A stretch of DNA of 45,113 nt, from positions 1-45,113 of the forward strand of contig JAAWEL010000046.1 in NCBI GenBank assembly GCA_022794255.1, given 5' to 3'. Under the pieces are notes generated by a model. That model ran no database searches. It saw only the letters and a list, made by a program, of their open reading frames with translations, and was not told where the DNA came from. The DNA comes from Lachnospiraceae bacterium. Lineage in GTDB: Bacteria > Bacillota > Clostridia > Lachnospirales > Lachnospiraceae. The position numbers and the translations under genes are program-made. This document shows positions 7,496 through 16,503 of this stretch, piece after piece (position 1 is the first letter of the stretch; the number at the start of each line of letters is the position of its first letter).

Positions 7496-9637
7496 ATGGC
7501 AAAGGCACAGGTGAAAAGGGGAAGCGTTCAGGCAGATCAGACAGTGTTTGCCTTGGATATTGGGACCCGAAGCATCATTGGTATGGTAGGTGTTGTGGAA
7601 GAAGGAAAGGTAAAGATCCTGGCCATTGAGCGGGAGGAGCACGCAGAGCGGGCCATGATTGATGGGCAGATCGAGAATATAGAGAAGGTATCTGTTTTGG
7701 CAGACAAAGTGAAAAAACGGTTGGAGAGCCGTTTGGACATTCAGCTGAGCCGGGTCTGTGTGGCGGCAGCCGGACGGGCCTTAAGGACAAGAAGGGCTGA
7801 ATTTGAACTGGAGCTTCCACGAACGCAGACGATTGATGAAGAGGTGATCAGCCGTCTGGAGGCAGGGGCCATCAGCCGGGCAGAAGAGGTCTTTAATGAG
7901 GAGAAGGAGGCCCAGGGAGATTCCCGCCGTTTTTATCTGGCCGGGTATACGGTGTGTCAGTATTATCTGGATCAGTATGGTATGATGAGCCTTAAGGATC
8001 ACCGGGGACGGAAGGTAAAGGTGGATCTGATTGCTACCTTTCTTCCCAGTGAGGTGGTGGAAAGCCTTTATACTACAATGAATAAGATCGGGCTGGAGGT
8101 TGCCAGTATTACCTTGGAGCCTATTGCTGCGATCAATGCGGCGATTCCGGAAAATTTGCGGCTTTTGAATCTGGTTATGGTGGATATTGGCGCCGGCACT
8201 TCGGATATTGCCGCTTGTACCGGGGGGAGTGTGGCCGGTTATACTATGGCAACTGTGGCCGGAGATGAGATCACGGAAGCTGTCATGAAGGAATATCTGG
8301 TTGATTTTGGAACAGCCGAGAGGATCAAGGCACAGATCAATGAAGGGAAGGAAATCACTTTTTCTGACATACTTGGCATTGAGCACAAGGTGACAAGGGA
8401 AGAGGTTTTCCAGTGTATTGAGAGCGTGTCGGGGATTTTGTGCAGGGAGATATCAGAAAAGATTGTGGAGGTAAATGGCGGTGCACCATCTGCTCTGTTT
8501 CTGGCAGGAGGCGGAAGCAAGTTAGCAGGATTGCGGGACGGGCTTGCGGCGGCCCTTAAAATGGATGTGAACCGGGTGGCCATTGCAGGAAATTATTTTC
8601 AGGCCAGTGCATTTTCTGATGAATATGATTTAAATAATCCAGAATATGCAACTCCTTTGGGGATTGCAGTTTCAGCAGGGCTGAATATGATCAATGACAG
8701 CTTTCGGGTGATTTTAAATGGGAAACCTGCTAAGTTGTTCAGAAGCGGAAGTTTTACTGCCCTTAACCTTTTGATGATGAATGGCTATGGATTCCGCGAT
8801 ATTATGGGAAGGCCGGGAGGAAATATTGCTGTGACTGTCAATGGACAGCGTAAGGTATTTTATGGTACAGCATCTGAGCCGGCTTCCCTTTCTATCAATG
8901 GGAAGGAGGGAAAGCTTTCACAGATTATCCAGGCTGGGGACAGTATTGACTTTGTGCCGGCAAAAGCCGGAGTACCGGCAAAGGCATATTTGGGGGATAT
9001 TGAGGGAGCAGCTACCTGTCGGGAGATCACCTTAAATGGAGAATATGCGTTTTTGGAAACCCCTTTAAAGAACGGGGATGTGATTGTGATAAAGCTGGCG
9101 AATGAGGAGAACGAGGAGGAAGAAGAAAAAAAGGAGGATAAAATCCAGAGAAAAGAGAAAAATGGGCCAGAGGAAAAGGCTGCTATAAAAGTGGCAGAGG
9201 AAGAGCAAAAGACAGATGGCAGGAGAGTGTCTGTACCTGTGGAGCGGGAGACTGCGGAGGCTCTGGGACGGGAAACGGTGCAAAAGCAGCAGGAGAGAAG
9301 CATCCAATGGCAGGAGACGGAACCGGCAGAGAAGAAAGAGATGGAATCTTATCAGCAGGAAAAGGTGCCAGCAAAGCAGGAGGAGACGGAGCTGGGGCAT
9401 CAAAAAGCAAAACTCAGAAAGCTTCTTTTTTACCTGAATGATTCTCTTATTACCCTTCCCCAAAAGGAGGATGGCAGCCCTTACTATCTCATGGATATGA
9501 TCGAATATTCCGGGATTGATTTAAAAAATCCTCAGGGAAATATCCGGCTGACGGTAAACAAAAGCCAAGCCATGTTTCAGCAGGCTTTGTCTGAGGGGGA
9601 CCGAATTGAGATAATGGTTGAAAAACGGACAAGCTGA
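7496..9637 (+). CDS. FtsA/PilM-like actin-family ATPase with long C-terminal extension
   Basis: The 713-residue protein begins with an actin-like ATPase of the FtsA/PilM type. The phosphate-1 loop is DIGTRS (about residue 21), the SHS2 insertion follows (ENIEKVSVLADKV and VCVAAAGRALR), phosphate-2 is VDIGAGTSD (about 230) and the adenosine motif is LAGGGSKLAGL (about 335). After about residue 400 comes an extension that standard FtsA (about 420 residues) lacks. It holds two small beta-rich modules (about 430-540 and 640-713, both containing GD-I-(D/E)-(F/I)-(V/M) strands), joined by a charged Glu/Lys/Gln-rich linker. I start at the ATG at 7496 because AGGAGGG sits at 7484-7490; an upstream TTG (7478) overlaps that site. 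A role in division or envelope assembly is inference from the family. Confidence 0.85.
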   Translation: MAKAQVKRGSVQADQTVFALDIGTRSIIGMVGVVEEGKVKILAIEREEHAERAMIDGQIENIEKVSVLADKVKKRLESRLDIQLSRVCVAAAGRALRTRRAEFELELPRTQTIDEEVISRLEAGAISRAEEVFNEEKEAQGDSRRFYLAGYTVCQYYLDQYGMMSLKDHRGRKVKVDLIATFLPSEVVESLYTTMNKIGLEVASITLEPIAAINAAIPENLRLLNLVMVDIGAGTSDIAACTGGSVAGYTMATVAGDEITEAVMKEYLVDFGTAERIKAQINEGKEITFSDILGIEHKVTREEVFQCIESVSGILCREISEKIVEVNGGAPSALFLAGGGSKLAGLRDGLAAALKMDVNRVAIAGNYFQASAFSDEYDLNNPEYATPLGIAVSAGLNMINDSFRVILNGKPAKLFRSGSFTALNLLMMNGYGFRDIMGRPGGNIAVTVNGQRKVFYGTASEPASLSINGKEGKLSQIIQAGDSIDFVPAKAGVPAKAYLGDIEGAATCREITLNGEYAFLETPLKNGDVIVIKLANEENEEEEEKKEDKIQRKEKNGPEEKAAIKVAEEEQKTDGRRVSVPVERETAEALGRETVQKQQERSIQWQETEPAEKKEMESYQQEKVPAKQEETELGHQKAKLRKLLFYLNDSLITLPQKEDGSPYYLMDMIEYSGIDLKNPQGNIRLTVNKSQAMFQQALSEGDRIEIMVEKRTS

Positions 9638-9643
9638 AAACCG

Positions 9644-9672
9644 TTGACTTGTTTTTCCAGATGAATTATAAT
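9644..9672 (+). promoter_or_regulatory. Sigma-A promoter of the yicC-gmk-rpoZ operon
   Basis: TTGACT (9644-9649) and TATAAT (9667-9672) lie exactly 17 bases apart, 41 bases upstream of the yicC start. Confidence 0.85.
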
Positions 9673-9712
9673 GAGGCATGTGGTTATTTATTTAAATAAA
9701 AGGAGTACTCGG

Positions 9713-10591
9713 ATGATAAAGAGCATGACCGGCTTTGGTAGATTTGAGGCTGTGACACCAGAACATAAGATTTCGGTGGAGATCAAAGCGGTTAATCACA
9801 GATATCTGGATTTGAACATTAAGATGCCAAAAAAGTTCAGTTACTTTGAGACAGGGATCCGCAGCCTTCTGAAGAATGATATTCAGAGAGGAAAGGTTGA
9901 TATTTTTATCAGCCATGAGGACTATACAGAGGAGCGTCTCAGCTTAAAATACAACAATACCCTGGCATCTGAGTATATGGACTATTTTGTAAAGATGCAG
10001 CGGCAGTTTGGCATTGAAAATGACATAAAAGTGTCAACCCTGGCTCAGATGCCAGAGGTTCTATCCATGGAGCATGCACCGGAGAATGAGGAGCAGATAT
10101 GGAAGCTTTTGTCTGAGGCAGTTGATGAGGCGTTAAAAAGATTTGTGGAATCCAGAGGTCAGGAAGGAGAACGGCTGAAGGCGGATATGCTGGGGAAGTT
10201 AGACTATATGGAGGAATTGGTGGATTTCATTGAGGAACGCTCCCCTCAGGTCATTTGGGAGTACAGGACAAAACTTGAGGATAAGGTGAAAGAGCTTTTG
10301 GAGAACAGTACCATTGATGAGAGCAGGATTCTGACAGAGGTGACTATCTATGCAGATAAGATCTGTGTGGATGAGGAGATGGTGCGCCTGCGTGCTCACA
10401 TTGATGCCACCCGCAAAGAGCTGAAGGCTGGTGGAAGCGTGGGGAGAAAGCTGGATTTTATCGCGCAGGAGATGAATCGGGAGGCCAACACGATTTTAAG
10501 TAAGTCCGGCGATTTGGAAATTGCGGACCGGGCCATTCTTTTAAAGACCGAGATTGAGAAGGTGCGGGAACAGATTCAGAATATTGAGTAA
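9713..10591 (+). CDS. yicC: YicC/YloC family endoribonuclease
   Basis: This 292-residue YicC/YloC family protein is a cytoplasmic protein with endoribonuclease activity in characterised members. The canonical N-terminus MIKSMTGFGR starts at 9713 and is preceded by AGGAG (9701-9705), so the longer reading from 9671, which overlaps the -10, is rejected. Other family marks are VEIKAVNHRYLD near residue 24, RGKVDIFI, and the C-terminal GRKLDFIAQEMNREANTILSKS block. Gene order yicC-gmk-rpoZ is typical of Firmicutes, except that a remA-type gene often found between yicC and gmk is absent here. Confidence 0.93.
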   Translation: MIKSMTGFGRFEAVTPEHKISVEIKAVNHRYLDLNIKMPKKFSYFETGIRSLLKNDIQRGKVDIFISHEDYTEERLSLKYNNTLASEYMDYFVKMQRQFGIENDIKVSTLAQMPEVLSMEHAPENEEQIWKLLSEAVDEALKRFVESRGQEGERLKADMLGKLDYMEELVDFIEERSPQVIWEYRTKLEDKVKELLENSTIDESRILTEVTIYADKICVDEEMVRLRAHIDATRKELKAGGSVGRKLDFIAQEMNREANTILSKSGDLEIADRAILLKTEIEKVREQIQNIE

Positions 10592-10621
10592 TGAAACAGG
10601 AATTAGATCGGGAGTGATAAC

Positions 10622-11245
10622 ATGAAAAGAAAAGGAATCCTGGTTGTGGTATCCGGTTTTTCCGGAGCAGGCAAAGGAACACTGCTGAGAGGACTTTTAG
10701 AGGCTCACAGAGAGCAGTACAGGCTTTCTATTTCCGCCACCACCCGGGCGCCAAGGACCGGAGAGGAGTATGGCAGAGAGTATTTCTTTGTCTCAAAAGA
10801 GGAATTTGGGCAGATGATTGAACAGGATGCCCTGATTGAGTATGCCTGCTATGTGGGGAACTATTACGGTACGCCAAAGGATTACGTAGTGGAACAGATG
10901 GAGGCAGGAAAAGATGTGATCTTAGAGATTGAGATCCAGGGAGCCCTTAAAGTGAAGGAGCGATTTCCCGATACGCTGCTTTTGTTTGTGACGCCTCCGA
11001 CCGCGGCAAAGCTGGAGAACCGCCTTCGGGGAAGAGGGACGGAGACGGATGAGGTGATCAGAGACCGTCTAAGGCGGGCTGTGGAGGAAGCTAAATATAT
11101 GGATCAGTATGACTATATTCTGGTAAATGACGATCTGGATGTCTGTGTGAAGGAGATGCATGAGCTGATACAGGCTCAGCATCTGCGAACCAGCAAAAAC
11201 AGAGCATTGATTGCAGAGATCCGTGAAGAACTTTGCTGTCTGTAG
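10622..11245 (+). CDS. gmk: Guanylate kinase
   Basis: The 207-residue guanylate kinase phosphorylates GMP to GDP with ATP in purine salvage and supply, in the cytosol. The P-loop is SGFSGAGKGTLLR (about 11-23). The GMP-binding region shows SATTRAPRTGEEYGREYFFV and the YACYVGNYYGTP segment. EIEIQGALKV and the lid RLRGRGTETDE follow. Length and order are normal. The start at 10622 comes 30 bases after the yicC stop and is preceded by GGGAG. It is the second gene of the operon from the promoter at 9644. Confidence 0.97.
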   Translation: MKRKGILVVVSGFSGAGKGTLLRGLLEAHREQYRLSISATTRAPRTGEEYGREYFFVSKEEFGQMIEQDALIEYACYVGNYYGTPKDYVVEQMEAGKDVILEIEIQGALKVKERFPDTLLLFVTPPTAAKLENRLRGRGTETDEVIRDRLRRAVEEAKYMDQYDYILVNDDLDVCVKEMHELIQAQHLRTSKNRALIAEIREELCCL

Positions 11246-11310
11246 GATTACAGGGATTACCGTCAGAAGAGATATCAAATATAGAACAGCTAATTGGGAA
11301 AGGAGCTTTT

Positions 11311-11580
11311 ATGTTACATCCATCTTATGCAGATTTGATTAATGTGGTAAACAGTGAGGTTGAGCCGGGAGAGCAGCCAGTGGTTCAGAGCCGCTATTCT
11401 ATTGTTCTGGCATCGGCCAAACGGGCCCGCCAGCTGATTGAGGATACAGATTCCATGACAGGGGAGGCAGGGAAGAAGCCTTTGTCCGAAGCAATCCAGG
11501 AGATCTATGACGGCAGAGTCAAGATTATTGGAGATGATTCAGAGGAGAAAGTGGAAGAAATATACAACGAGGAAGAGTAA
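11311..11580 (+). CDS. rpoZ: RNA polymerase omega subunit
   Basis: This 89-residue omega subunit promotes assembly and stability of RNA polymerase. It begins MLHPSYADLINVVN, and the conserved core SRYSIVLASAKRARQL is followed by KPLSEAIQEIYDGRV, which is the family signature. The start at 11311 has AGGAG at 11301-11305; the longer open frame from 11233 overlaps the end of gmk and is not used. The C-terminus is acidic. A hairpin with a short T run follows immediately, so part of the transcription may stop here. Confidence 0.95.
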   Translation: MLHPSYADLINVVNSEVEPGEQPVVQSRYSIVLASAKRARQLIEDTDSMTGEAGKKPLSEAIQEIYDGRVKIIGDDSEEKVEEIYNEEE

Positions 11581-11590
11581 CAGGGAGGAG

Positions 11591-11623
11591 GCCATCTCAG
11601 AGACAGGATTGGAGATGGCTTTT
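11591..11623 (+). terminator. Hairpin between rpoZ and rimO (partial terminator or attenuator)
   Basis: A perfect 8-bp stem (GCCATCTC / GAGATGGC, 11591-11598 with 11612-11619) is followed by TTTTG. The T run is short, so it probably attenuates rather than ends the operon transcript. Confidence 0.5.
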
Positions 11624-11653
11624 GCTTTAGGAGGAAATGAACCAGGAGAATGT

Positions 11654-13027
11654 ATGAAAATATTGATGATATCTTTAGGGTGTGACAAGAATCTGGTGGA
11701 CACCGAGAACATGTTGGGGCTTTTGAGCAGAGATGGTCACACCTTTACGGATGATGAAGAGGAGGCAGAGGCGATTATTGTCAATACCTGCTGCTTTATC
11801 GGAGATGCCAAGGAAGAGAGTATTCAGACGATTCTTGAGATGGCAGAGCTTAAAGAAAGGGGGAAGTGCCGTTCCTTGATTGTCACCGGCTGCTTAGCCC
11901 AGCGCTACCGTCAGGAGATTTTGGAGGAGATTCCGGAGGTGGATGGGCTCTTAGGGACCGCTTCCTGGGATGGGATCAGCCAGGTACTTAAGGAGACAGG
12001 GGAAGAAAGGCATTCCTGTTTTGCTTCTATTGACCGTATTCCGGAAACAGAGGGCGAGCGGATTCTTACAACCGGCGGTCACTATGCTTTCCTCAAGATT
12101 GCAGAGGGCTGTGACAAATTCTGTACCTATTGCATTATCCCCAGTCTGCGGGGCCATTACCGAAGTATTCCTATGGAAAGGCTTTTAAAGGAGGCAGAGT
12201 CCCTGGCCGGGAAGGGGGTACGGGAGCTGATTTTGGTGGCTCAGGAAACCACGCTCTACGGGGTGGATTTGTATGGCAAAAAGATGCTTCCGGAGCTTTT
12301 GCACCGTTTGGCAGAGATTTCCGGCATTTATTGGATCCGGATTCAATACTGTTACCCGGAGGAGATCACAGATGAGCTGATAGAGGCCATCCGGACAGAG
12401 GAGAAGGTGTGCCATTACCTGGACATTCCAATCCAGCATGCCAGCGACCGGGTTTTGAAGCGGATGGGGAGAAAGACCAACCAGGCTTCTATCCGGGAGA
12501 TGGTGGAGAAGCTTCGGAGAGAGATACCAGACATAGTTTTGCGGACGACTCTTATTACCGGATTCCCGGGAGAAGAGGAGGCGGACCATCAGGAGCTGAT
12601 AGAATTTGTGGATGAAATGGAATTTGAACGGTTGGGAGTTTTTGCCTACTCGGCGGAGGAAGATACGCCGGCAGCAGATTTTCCTGACCAGGTTCCGGAA
12701 GAGTTAAAGGAAATGCGGCGGAATGAGGTGATGGAGCTTCAGCAGGAGATCGCCTTTGAAAAGTCCCAGTCCATGGTGGGACGGGTGCTGGATGTGATGA
12801 TTGAGGGAAAAGTGGCAGATGAGCCGGCTTATGTGGCCAGAACCTACATGGACGCGCCGGGGGTGGATGGTTATCTTTTCGTTAATAGCGGAGAACTTTT
12901 TATGTCCGGGGATTTTGTGCGGGTGAAGGTAACGGGCGCTTGTGAGTATGATCTGATTGGAGAAGTTTTTGAGGAGAGGGACGAAAAGGATCCCGGTTTG
13001 GAGGTGTGTGATGAATTTGCCCAATAA
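11654..13027 (+). CDS. rimO: Ribosomal protein S12 methylthiotransferase
   Basis: This 457-residue radical-SAM methylthiotransferase adds a methylthio group to the conserved Asp of ribosomal protein S12. It starts MKILMISLGCDKNLVD, where the LGCDKN-VD motif separates RimO from the tRNA-modifying MiaB. The N-terminal UPF0004 domain supplies cysteines for the auxiliary cluster (in LGCDK, NTCCF and TGCLAQR). The radical-SAM CxxxCxxC reads CDKFCTYC, followed by IPSLRGHYRS. A TRAM domain ends the protein (about 380-457). The start at 11654 has AGGAG at 11644-11648; the longer frame back to 11507 would cross the rpoZ-rimO hairpin and is rejected. Its end overlaps pgsA by 17 bases. Confidence 0.95.
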   Translation: MKILMISLGCDKNLVDTENMLGLLSRDGHTFTDDEEEAEAIIVNTCCFIGDAKEESIQTILEMAELKERGKCRSLIVTGCLAQRYRQEILEEIPEVDGLLGTASWDGISQVLKETGEERHSCFASIDRIPETEGERILTTGGHYAFLKIAEGCDKFCTYCIIPSLRGHYRSIPMERLLKEAESLAGKGVRELILVAQETTLYGVDLYGKKMLPELLHRLAEISGIYWIRIQYCYPEEITDELIEAIRTEEKVCHYLDIPIQHASDRVLKRMGRKTNQASIREMVEKLRREIPDIVLRTTLITGFPGEEEADHQELIEFVDEMEFERLGVFAYSAEEDTPAADFPDQVPEELKEMRRNEVMELQQEIAFEKSQSMVGRVLDVMIEGKVADEPAYVARTYMDAPGVDGYLFVNSGELFMSGDFVRVKVTGACEYDLIGEVFEERDEKDPGLEVCDEFAQ

Positions 13028-13553
13028 ACTTACGGTATTGCGGGTGGTGCTGATTCCGTTTTTCGTGGTGTTTTTGCTGGCTTTTGGAGGAAGTGTCTGG
13101 ATATTTAGGTATGTGGCAGCGGCTATCTTTATTGTAGCCAGCCTGACCGATCTGCTGGATGGAAAAATTGCCAGGAAATACAATCTGGTGACAAATTTCG
13201 GGAAATTTATGGATCCTCTGGCTGATAAACTTCTGGTTTGCGCAGCCCTGATCTGCCTGGTGGAGCTTCGCCAGATTCCTTCCTGGATGGTGATTGTTAT
13301 CGTGAGTCGGGAATTTATTATCAGCGGTTTCCGTCTGGTGGCGGCAGAGCAGGGGCTCGTGATTGCGGCAAGCTACTGGGGCAAGTTTAAGACCACCTTT
13401 CAGATGATTGCCGTGGTTTTGATGATTGTGAATCTGCCGGTTCTGCACCTGATTACTACTGCCTGCACTTGGGTGGCTTTGATTTTGACGGTGGTTTCCC
13501 TGGTGGATTATGTTATGAAAAATCATAAGGTACTTACGGAAGGAAGGATGTAG
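13011..13553 (+). CDS. pgsA: CDP-diacylglycerol--glycerol-3-phosphate 3-phosphatidyltransferase
   Basis: This 180-residue CDP-alcohol phosphatidyltransferase makes phosphatidylglycerol phosphate in the membrane. It starts MNLPNKLTVLRVVLIP, the usual PgsA N-terminus. The CDP-alcohol motif D-G-x2-A-R-x8-G-x3-D-x3-D is seen as LLDGKIARKYNLVTNFGKFMDP with the following DKL. Several hydrophobic helices (about 10-30, 85-105, 120-170) surround it. The start at 13011 follows GGAGGTGTG and overlaps the rimO end, indicating translational coupling. The cinA start follows 2 bases after the stop. The order rimO-pgsA-cinA is common in Firmicutes. Confidence 0.95.
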   Translation: MNLPNKLTVLRVVLIPFFVVFLLAFGGSVWIFRYVAAAIFIVASLTDLLDGKIARKYNLVTNFGKFMDPLADKLLVCAALICLVELRQIPSWMVIVIVSREFIISGFRLVAAEQGLVIAASYWGKFKTTFQMIAVVLMIVNLPVLHLITTACTWVALILTVVSLVDYVMKNHKVLTEGRM

Positions 13554-13555
13554 AG

Positions 13556-14800
13556 ATGGTGGTAGAGCTGGTTTCTGTGGGAACAGAGCTGCTTTTAGGC
13601 AATATTGTTAATACGAATACACAGTTTCTGGCAGAGCAGTGTGCTCTTTTGGGACTGTCCATGTATCATCAGTCTGTGGTGGGGGACAATGAGGAGCGAC
13701 TGGCAGAGGTGATTCGGACGGCTCTGGGGCGTTCGGATGTGGTGATCCTCACGGGAGGTCTTGGCCCTACGGAGGATGATCTGACCAAGGAGGTCTGTGC
13801 TCAGGTTATGGGATTTGATTTAAAGGAGGATGCCCATACGAAAAAAAGGCTGGAAGAATATTTTAAAAACAGCATTTACAAAAACATTACAGATAACAAT
13901 TGGAAGCAGGTCATGGTTCCTGAGGGGGCTATTGTACTGGACAATGACAATGGTACAGCGCCGGGACTGATTCTCGAAAAGGAAGGCAAGGCAGCGGTTC
14001 TTCTTCCAGGACCGCCAGGCGAGCTGATTCCTCTTTTTAAAAATCAGGTATTTCCCTATCTGAAAAAGCTTCAGCCGGAGGTGATCCGTTCTCAGATGGT
14101 CAAAATCTGCGGTGTGGGGGAGAGCCAGGTGGAGGATAGGCTGTTAGATCTGATCGATCAGCAGACCAATCCTACCATTGCCACCTATGCAAAGACCGGG
14201 GAGGTTCATCTGCGGGTGACTGCCCATGCAAAAAGCGAGGAGGAGGCCAAGAGACTGGTAAAACCGGTGGTGAAGGAGATCAAGAGCCGTTTCGGAGATT
14301 ATGTATACTCTACAAAGGAGGAGGAGAGCCTGGAGATGGCGGTGGTAAGACTTTTGCAAAAACATGAGCTGACAGTCACCACGGCTGAATCCTGTACCGG
14401 AGGACTTTTGGCAGGCAGAATCGTAAATGTGCCCGGGGCATCGGATGTATTTCGGGAGGGGTTTATCACCTATTCCAACAAGGCAAAGAGAAAATACTTA
14501 GATGTGAGTAAGAGCACTCTGAAAAAATATGGGGCGGTCAGTGAACAGACAGCCAGAGAGATGGCGGTGGGTGGTGTGTTTGCGGCGGACTGTGATGTCT
14601 GCGTGGCAGTGACCGGCATTGCAGGACCAGAAGGAGGGACGGAGGACAAGCCAGTGGGGCTGGTCTATATCGCCACCTGTATGAAGGAAAAAGTTACAGT
14701 GAAAAAGTATCAGTTTAAGGGGAATCGGGAAAAGGTGCGGGAAATGGCAGTGGTGCGGGCCCTGGATCTGCTGCGCCGGTCGATTCTGGGAAATTATTGA
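13556..14800 (+). CDS. cinA: CinA family protein (MoCF domain plus nicotinamide-nucleotide amidase domain)
   Basis: The protein (414 residues) has the two-domain CinA layout. Residues 1-165 are a molybdopterin-binding-like (MoCF) domain with VSVGTELLLGNIVNTN, ILTGGLGPTEDDLTKE and LLPGPPGEL. Residues about 255-414 are the CinA/PncC amidase domain with TAESCTGGLLAGR and VTGIAGPEGGTEDKPVGLVY. Related proteins act as ADP-ribose pyrophosphatase and NMN deamidase in pyridine-nucleotide recycling, and CinA was first linked to competence; which activity applies here is not shown. The gene follows pgsA directly, with GGAAGGA as ribosome binding site. Confidence 0.95.
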   Translation: MVVELVSVGTELLLGNIVNTNTQFLAEQCALLGLSMYHQSVVGDNEERLAEVIRTALGRSDVVILTGGLGPTEDDLTKEVCAQVMGFDLKEDAHTKKRLEEYFKNSIYKNITDNNWKQVMVPEGAIVLDNDNGTAPGLILEKEGKAAVLLPGPPGELIPLFKNQVFPYLKKLQPEVIRSQMVKICGVGESQVEDRLLDLIDQQTNPTIATYAKTGEVHLRVTAHAKSEEEAKRLVKPVVKEIKSRFGDYVYSTKEEESLEMAVVRLLQKHELTVTTAESCTGGLLAGRIVNVPGASDVFREGFITYSNKAKRKYLDVSKSTLKKYGAVSEQTAREMAVGGVFAADCDVCVAVTGIAGPEGGTEDKPVGLVYIATCMKEKVTVKKYQFKGNREKVREMAVVRALDLLRRSILGNY

Positions 14801-14819
14801 TAACAGGAGGAATACAGTT

Positions 14820-16127
14820 ATGGCCCATAACTGGAAAAGGCAGGCGTCTGTGGCATATGGATGTGCCCTGACCCGCCTGGCGCTGAATCTGTATTTGTAT
14901 TTTGAGGAGCTTCCCCCGTCTGGAAAAAGAGGAGGGGAAGAAAAGCTTTGCAAAAGATTTATGGAGCTTCTGGGACTTTATTTGGAAGGAAAGCAGACAG
15001 AGATCTTGGAATCAGTGGGATGCCTTCGGGATCAGATAAAAGAACAGATGCAAAAGGTTGTGGCTTATTCGGATGCCTTTCAGATCTATGAATATGCCTT
15101 AAACCGGGTGGAGAGAAGATTTGTAAAGGGTCGGGCCATAGAGGTGGATGAGGAGGCATTTGTGGGGAATCTGATGCGCTACATTGCCGCTTTTGGGGAT
15201 GCTGCTATTCAAAATCAGAGGATTCAGCAGATTGTGGGACAGCTTCCTGTCCGTTTTACCAGACAGAAATATTTTGGCATGGTTCATGATGCCCTCACTT
15301 CTTATATTGGCGGAGACCAGGCGGCCTTAGACGATGTTATGTATCTTTTGAGAAGCGGAAGCATGACCGGAGTTTTTGCAAAAGACCAGGAGGCATTTGG
15401 AGAATTGAATGAGCTTTTGGCAAAGGTGGAAAAGCTGTCCTTTAAGGAAATGGATGCTGTAGAGTATGAGAATGCCAGGACCAGGATTTTCATGGCCAGT
15501 GAGCTTCTTGAGGATATGTCTCATCACTGTGTATGCTTGCAGGAAATGGCTAATGATTTGTATATTTTGTGCCTGACAGGAGAGGATGGGATCAGCACGC
15601 TCGGAGAGCAGGAGAATGCCTGGAAGATTCTAGATGGCCTGCGATGCCAGTATGAACAGGAAATCTGGGAGATCCCTTCAGAACTTTTTGAAATGCTGCC
15701 CTTATTGGAGGGGGTTCAGGAAGAGTATTATGAGAAATATCAACGTCTGGATATCAGCCCGGAGCTGATAGAAAAAGACGGCATTTTGACATCCTTTGGC
15801 ATAGTAGACAGACTGATGTCTAGCAGTACCTTTGCTTCTCTGGAAGGGAGTGGGAGAAAGGGAAGTGTAAGCCTTTCAGATGTGGAATCAGCAGCAGATA
15901 AATTTTTTGCAGAATTAGGGCCAGTATTTTCCTCCTGTCAAAAACCGGTGATGCGTGCGATTATGGCAATGACGCTTTCCTATCTGCCAGTGTTTTTTAA
16001 CTCACCAGATGAGATCCGCAATTATATCAGGAACTGCTTAGGCGGATGCAGTGACCAGGCGGAGAAGGAGGCCTGTATGGATCTTTTGCTTCAATTGATG
16101 GAGAGCGATGGTTATGATCTGGTATGA
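14820..16127 (+). CDS. Large helical protein of unknown function
   Basis: This 435-residue protein belongs to no family I recognise. It is almost entirely alpha-helical by composition, has no signal peptide or clear membrane segment, and contains scattered cysteines (for example in SHHCVCL near residue 235) and acidic patches. The start at 14820 has AGGAGG about 9 bases upstream, 19 bases after the cinA stop, and the end overlaps the next gene. Its place between cinA and the DUF2953-gerW pair suggests it is transcribed with the housekeeping operon. A scaffold or interaction role is possible but unsupported. Confidence 0.72.
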   Translation: MAHNWKRQASVAYGCALTRLALNLYLYFEELPPSGKRGGEEKLCKRFMELLGLYLEGKQTEILESVGCLRDQIKEQMQKVVAYSDAFQIYEYALNRVERRFVKGRAIEVDEEAFVGNLMRYIAAFGDAAIQNQRIQQIVGQLPVRFTRQKYFGMVHDALTSYIGGDQAALDDVMYLLRSGSMTGVFAKDQEAFGELNELLAKVEKLSFKEMDAVEYENARTRIFMASELLEDMSHHCVCLQEMANDLYILCLTGEDGISTLGEQENAWKILDGLRCQYEQEIWEIPSELFEMLPLLEGVQEEYYEKYQRLDISPELIEKDGILTSFGIVDRLMSSSTFASLEGSGRKGSVSLSDVESAADKFFAELGPVFSSCQKPVMRAIMAMTLSYLPVFFNSPDEIRNYIRNCLGGCSDQAEKEACMDLLLQLMESDGYDLV

Positions 16128-16443
16128 TCACCTGTATTTGGGAGAAAAGGCAAAGAAAAACCGATACCGAATCCTTCAGGGGCTGCGGAAAGGGAATCTG
16201 CAGCCGGAGGTCTATGTGATTGTGCCGCCACAGAATGGAAATAATGTTCTTGAGATTCTTCCTTCCTTTATGCTTTGGGCGCCGGCTTATCAGGAGATGG
16301 AGATTTTTGTCATCGGAGTCGCAGTTACATACTGGGAGGGACTGGAGGTGGCAAGGCAGATCGTGGATGAACTGTATCAGAAAACAGGAGGATTTTGCCT
16401 GGAGGAGTTGATTGGGGGCCGGGAAGCAGATGATAGTCAGTAA
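16108..16443 (+). CDS. Small protein of unknown function overlapping the upstream gene
   Basis: The protein has 111 residues (109 if the second ATG at 16114 is the start). It overlaps the last 14-20 bases of the upstream gene, so the two are probably translationally coupled. It contains a compact alpha/beta pattern: LEVYVIVPPQ-like strand (about 33-42), a LEILPSFMLWAP helix and a FVIGVAVTYWEGLEVARQIVDELY strand-helix unit. I do not recognise a family. GGAG at 16099 serves as ribosome binding site and fits the ATG at 16114 slightly better by distance. About 60 bases separate it from the DUF2953 gene. Confidence 0.65.
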   Translation: MVMIWYDHLYLGEKAKKNRYRILQGLRKGNLQPEVYVIVPPQNGNNVLEILPSFMLWAPAYQEMEIFVIGVAVTYWEGLEVARQIVDELYQKTGGFCLEELIGGREADDSQ

Positions 16444-16503
16444 TAAGGGGGCTTTTGGGAGCAAAGCTTTCGGAAGTGCTTACAAAGCAACAAGGAGTGA
16501 ACT

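Noticed and set aside
7781..8386. 201-residue minus-strand frame inside the FtsA-like gene
   Set aside because: No ribosome binding site, no recognisable pattern, and fully overlapped by a well-supported gene on the other strand.
11637..11657. Six-codon leader peptide (MNQENV) overlapping the rimO start
   Set aside because: The AGGAGG is only two bases from its ATG, too close for efficient initiation, and the rimO start has its own site.
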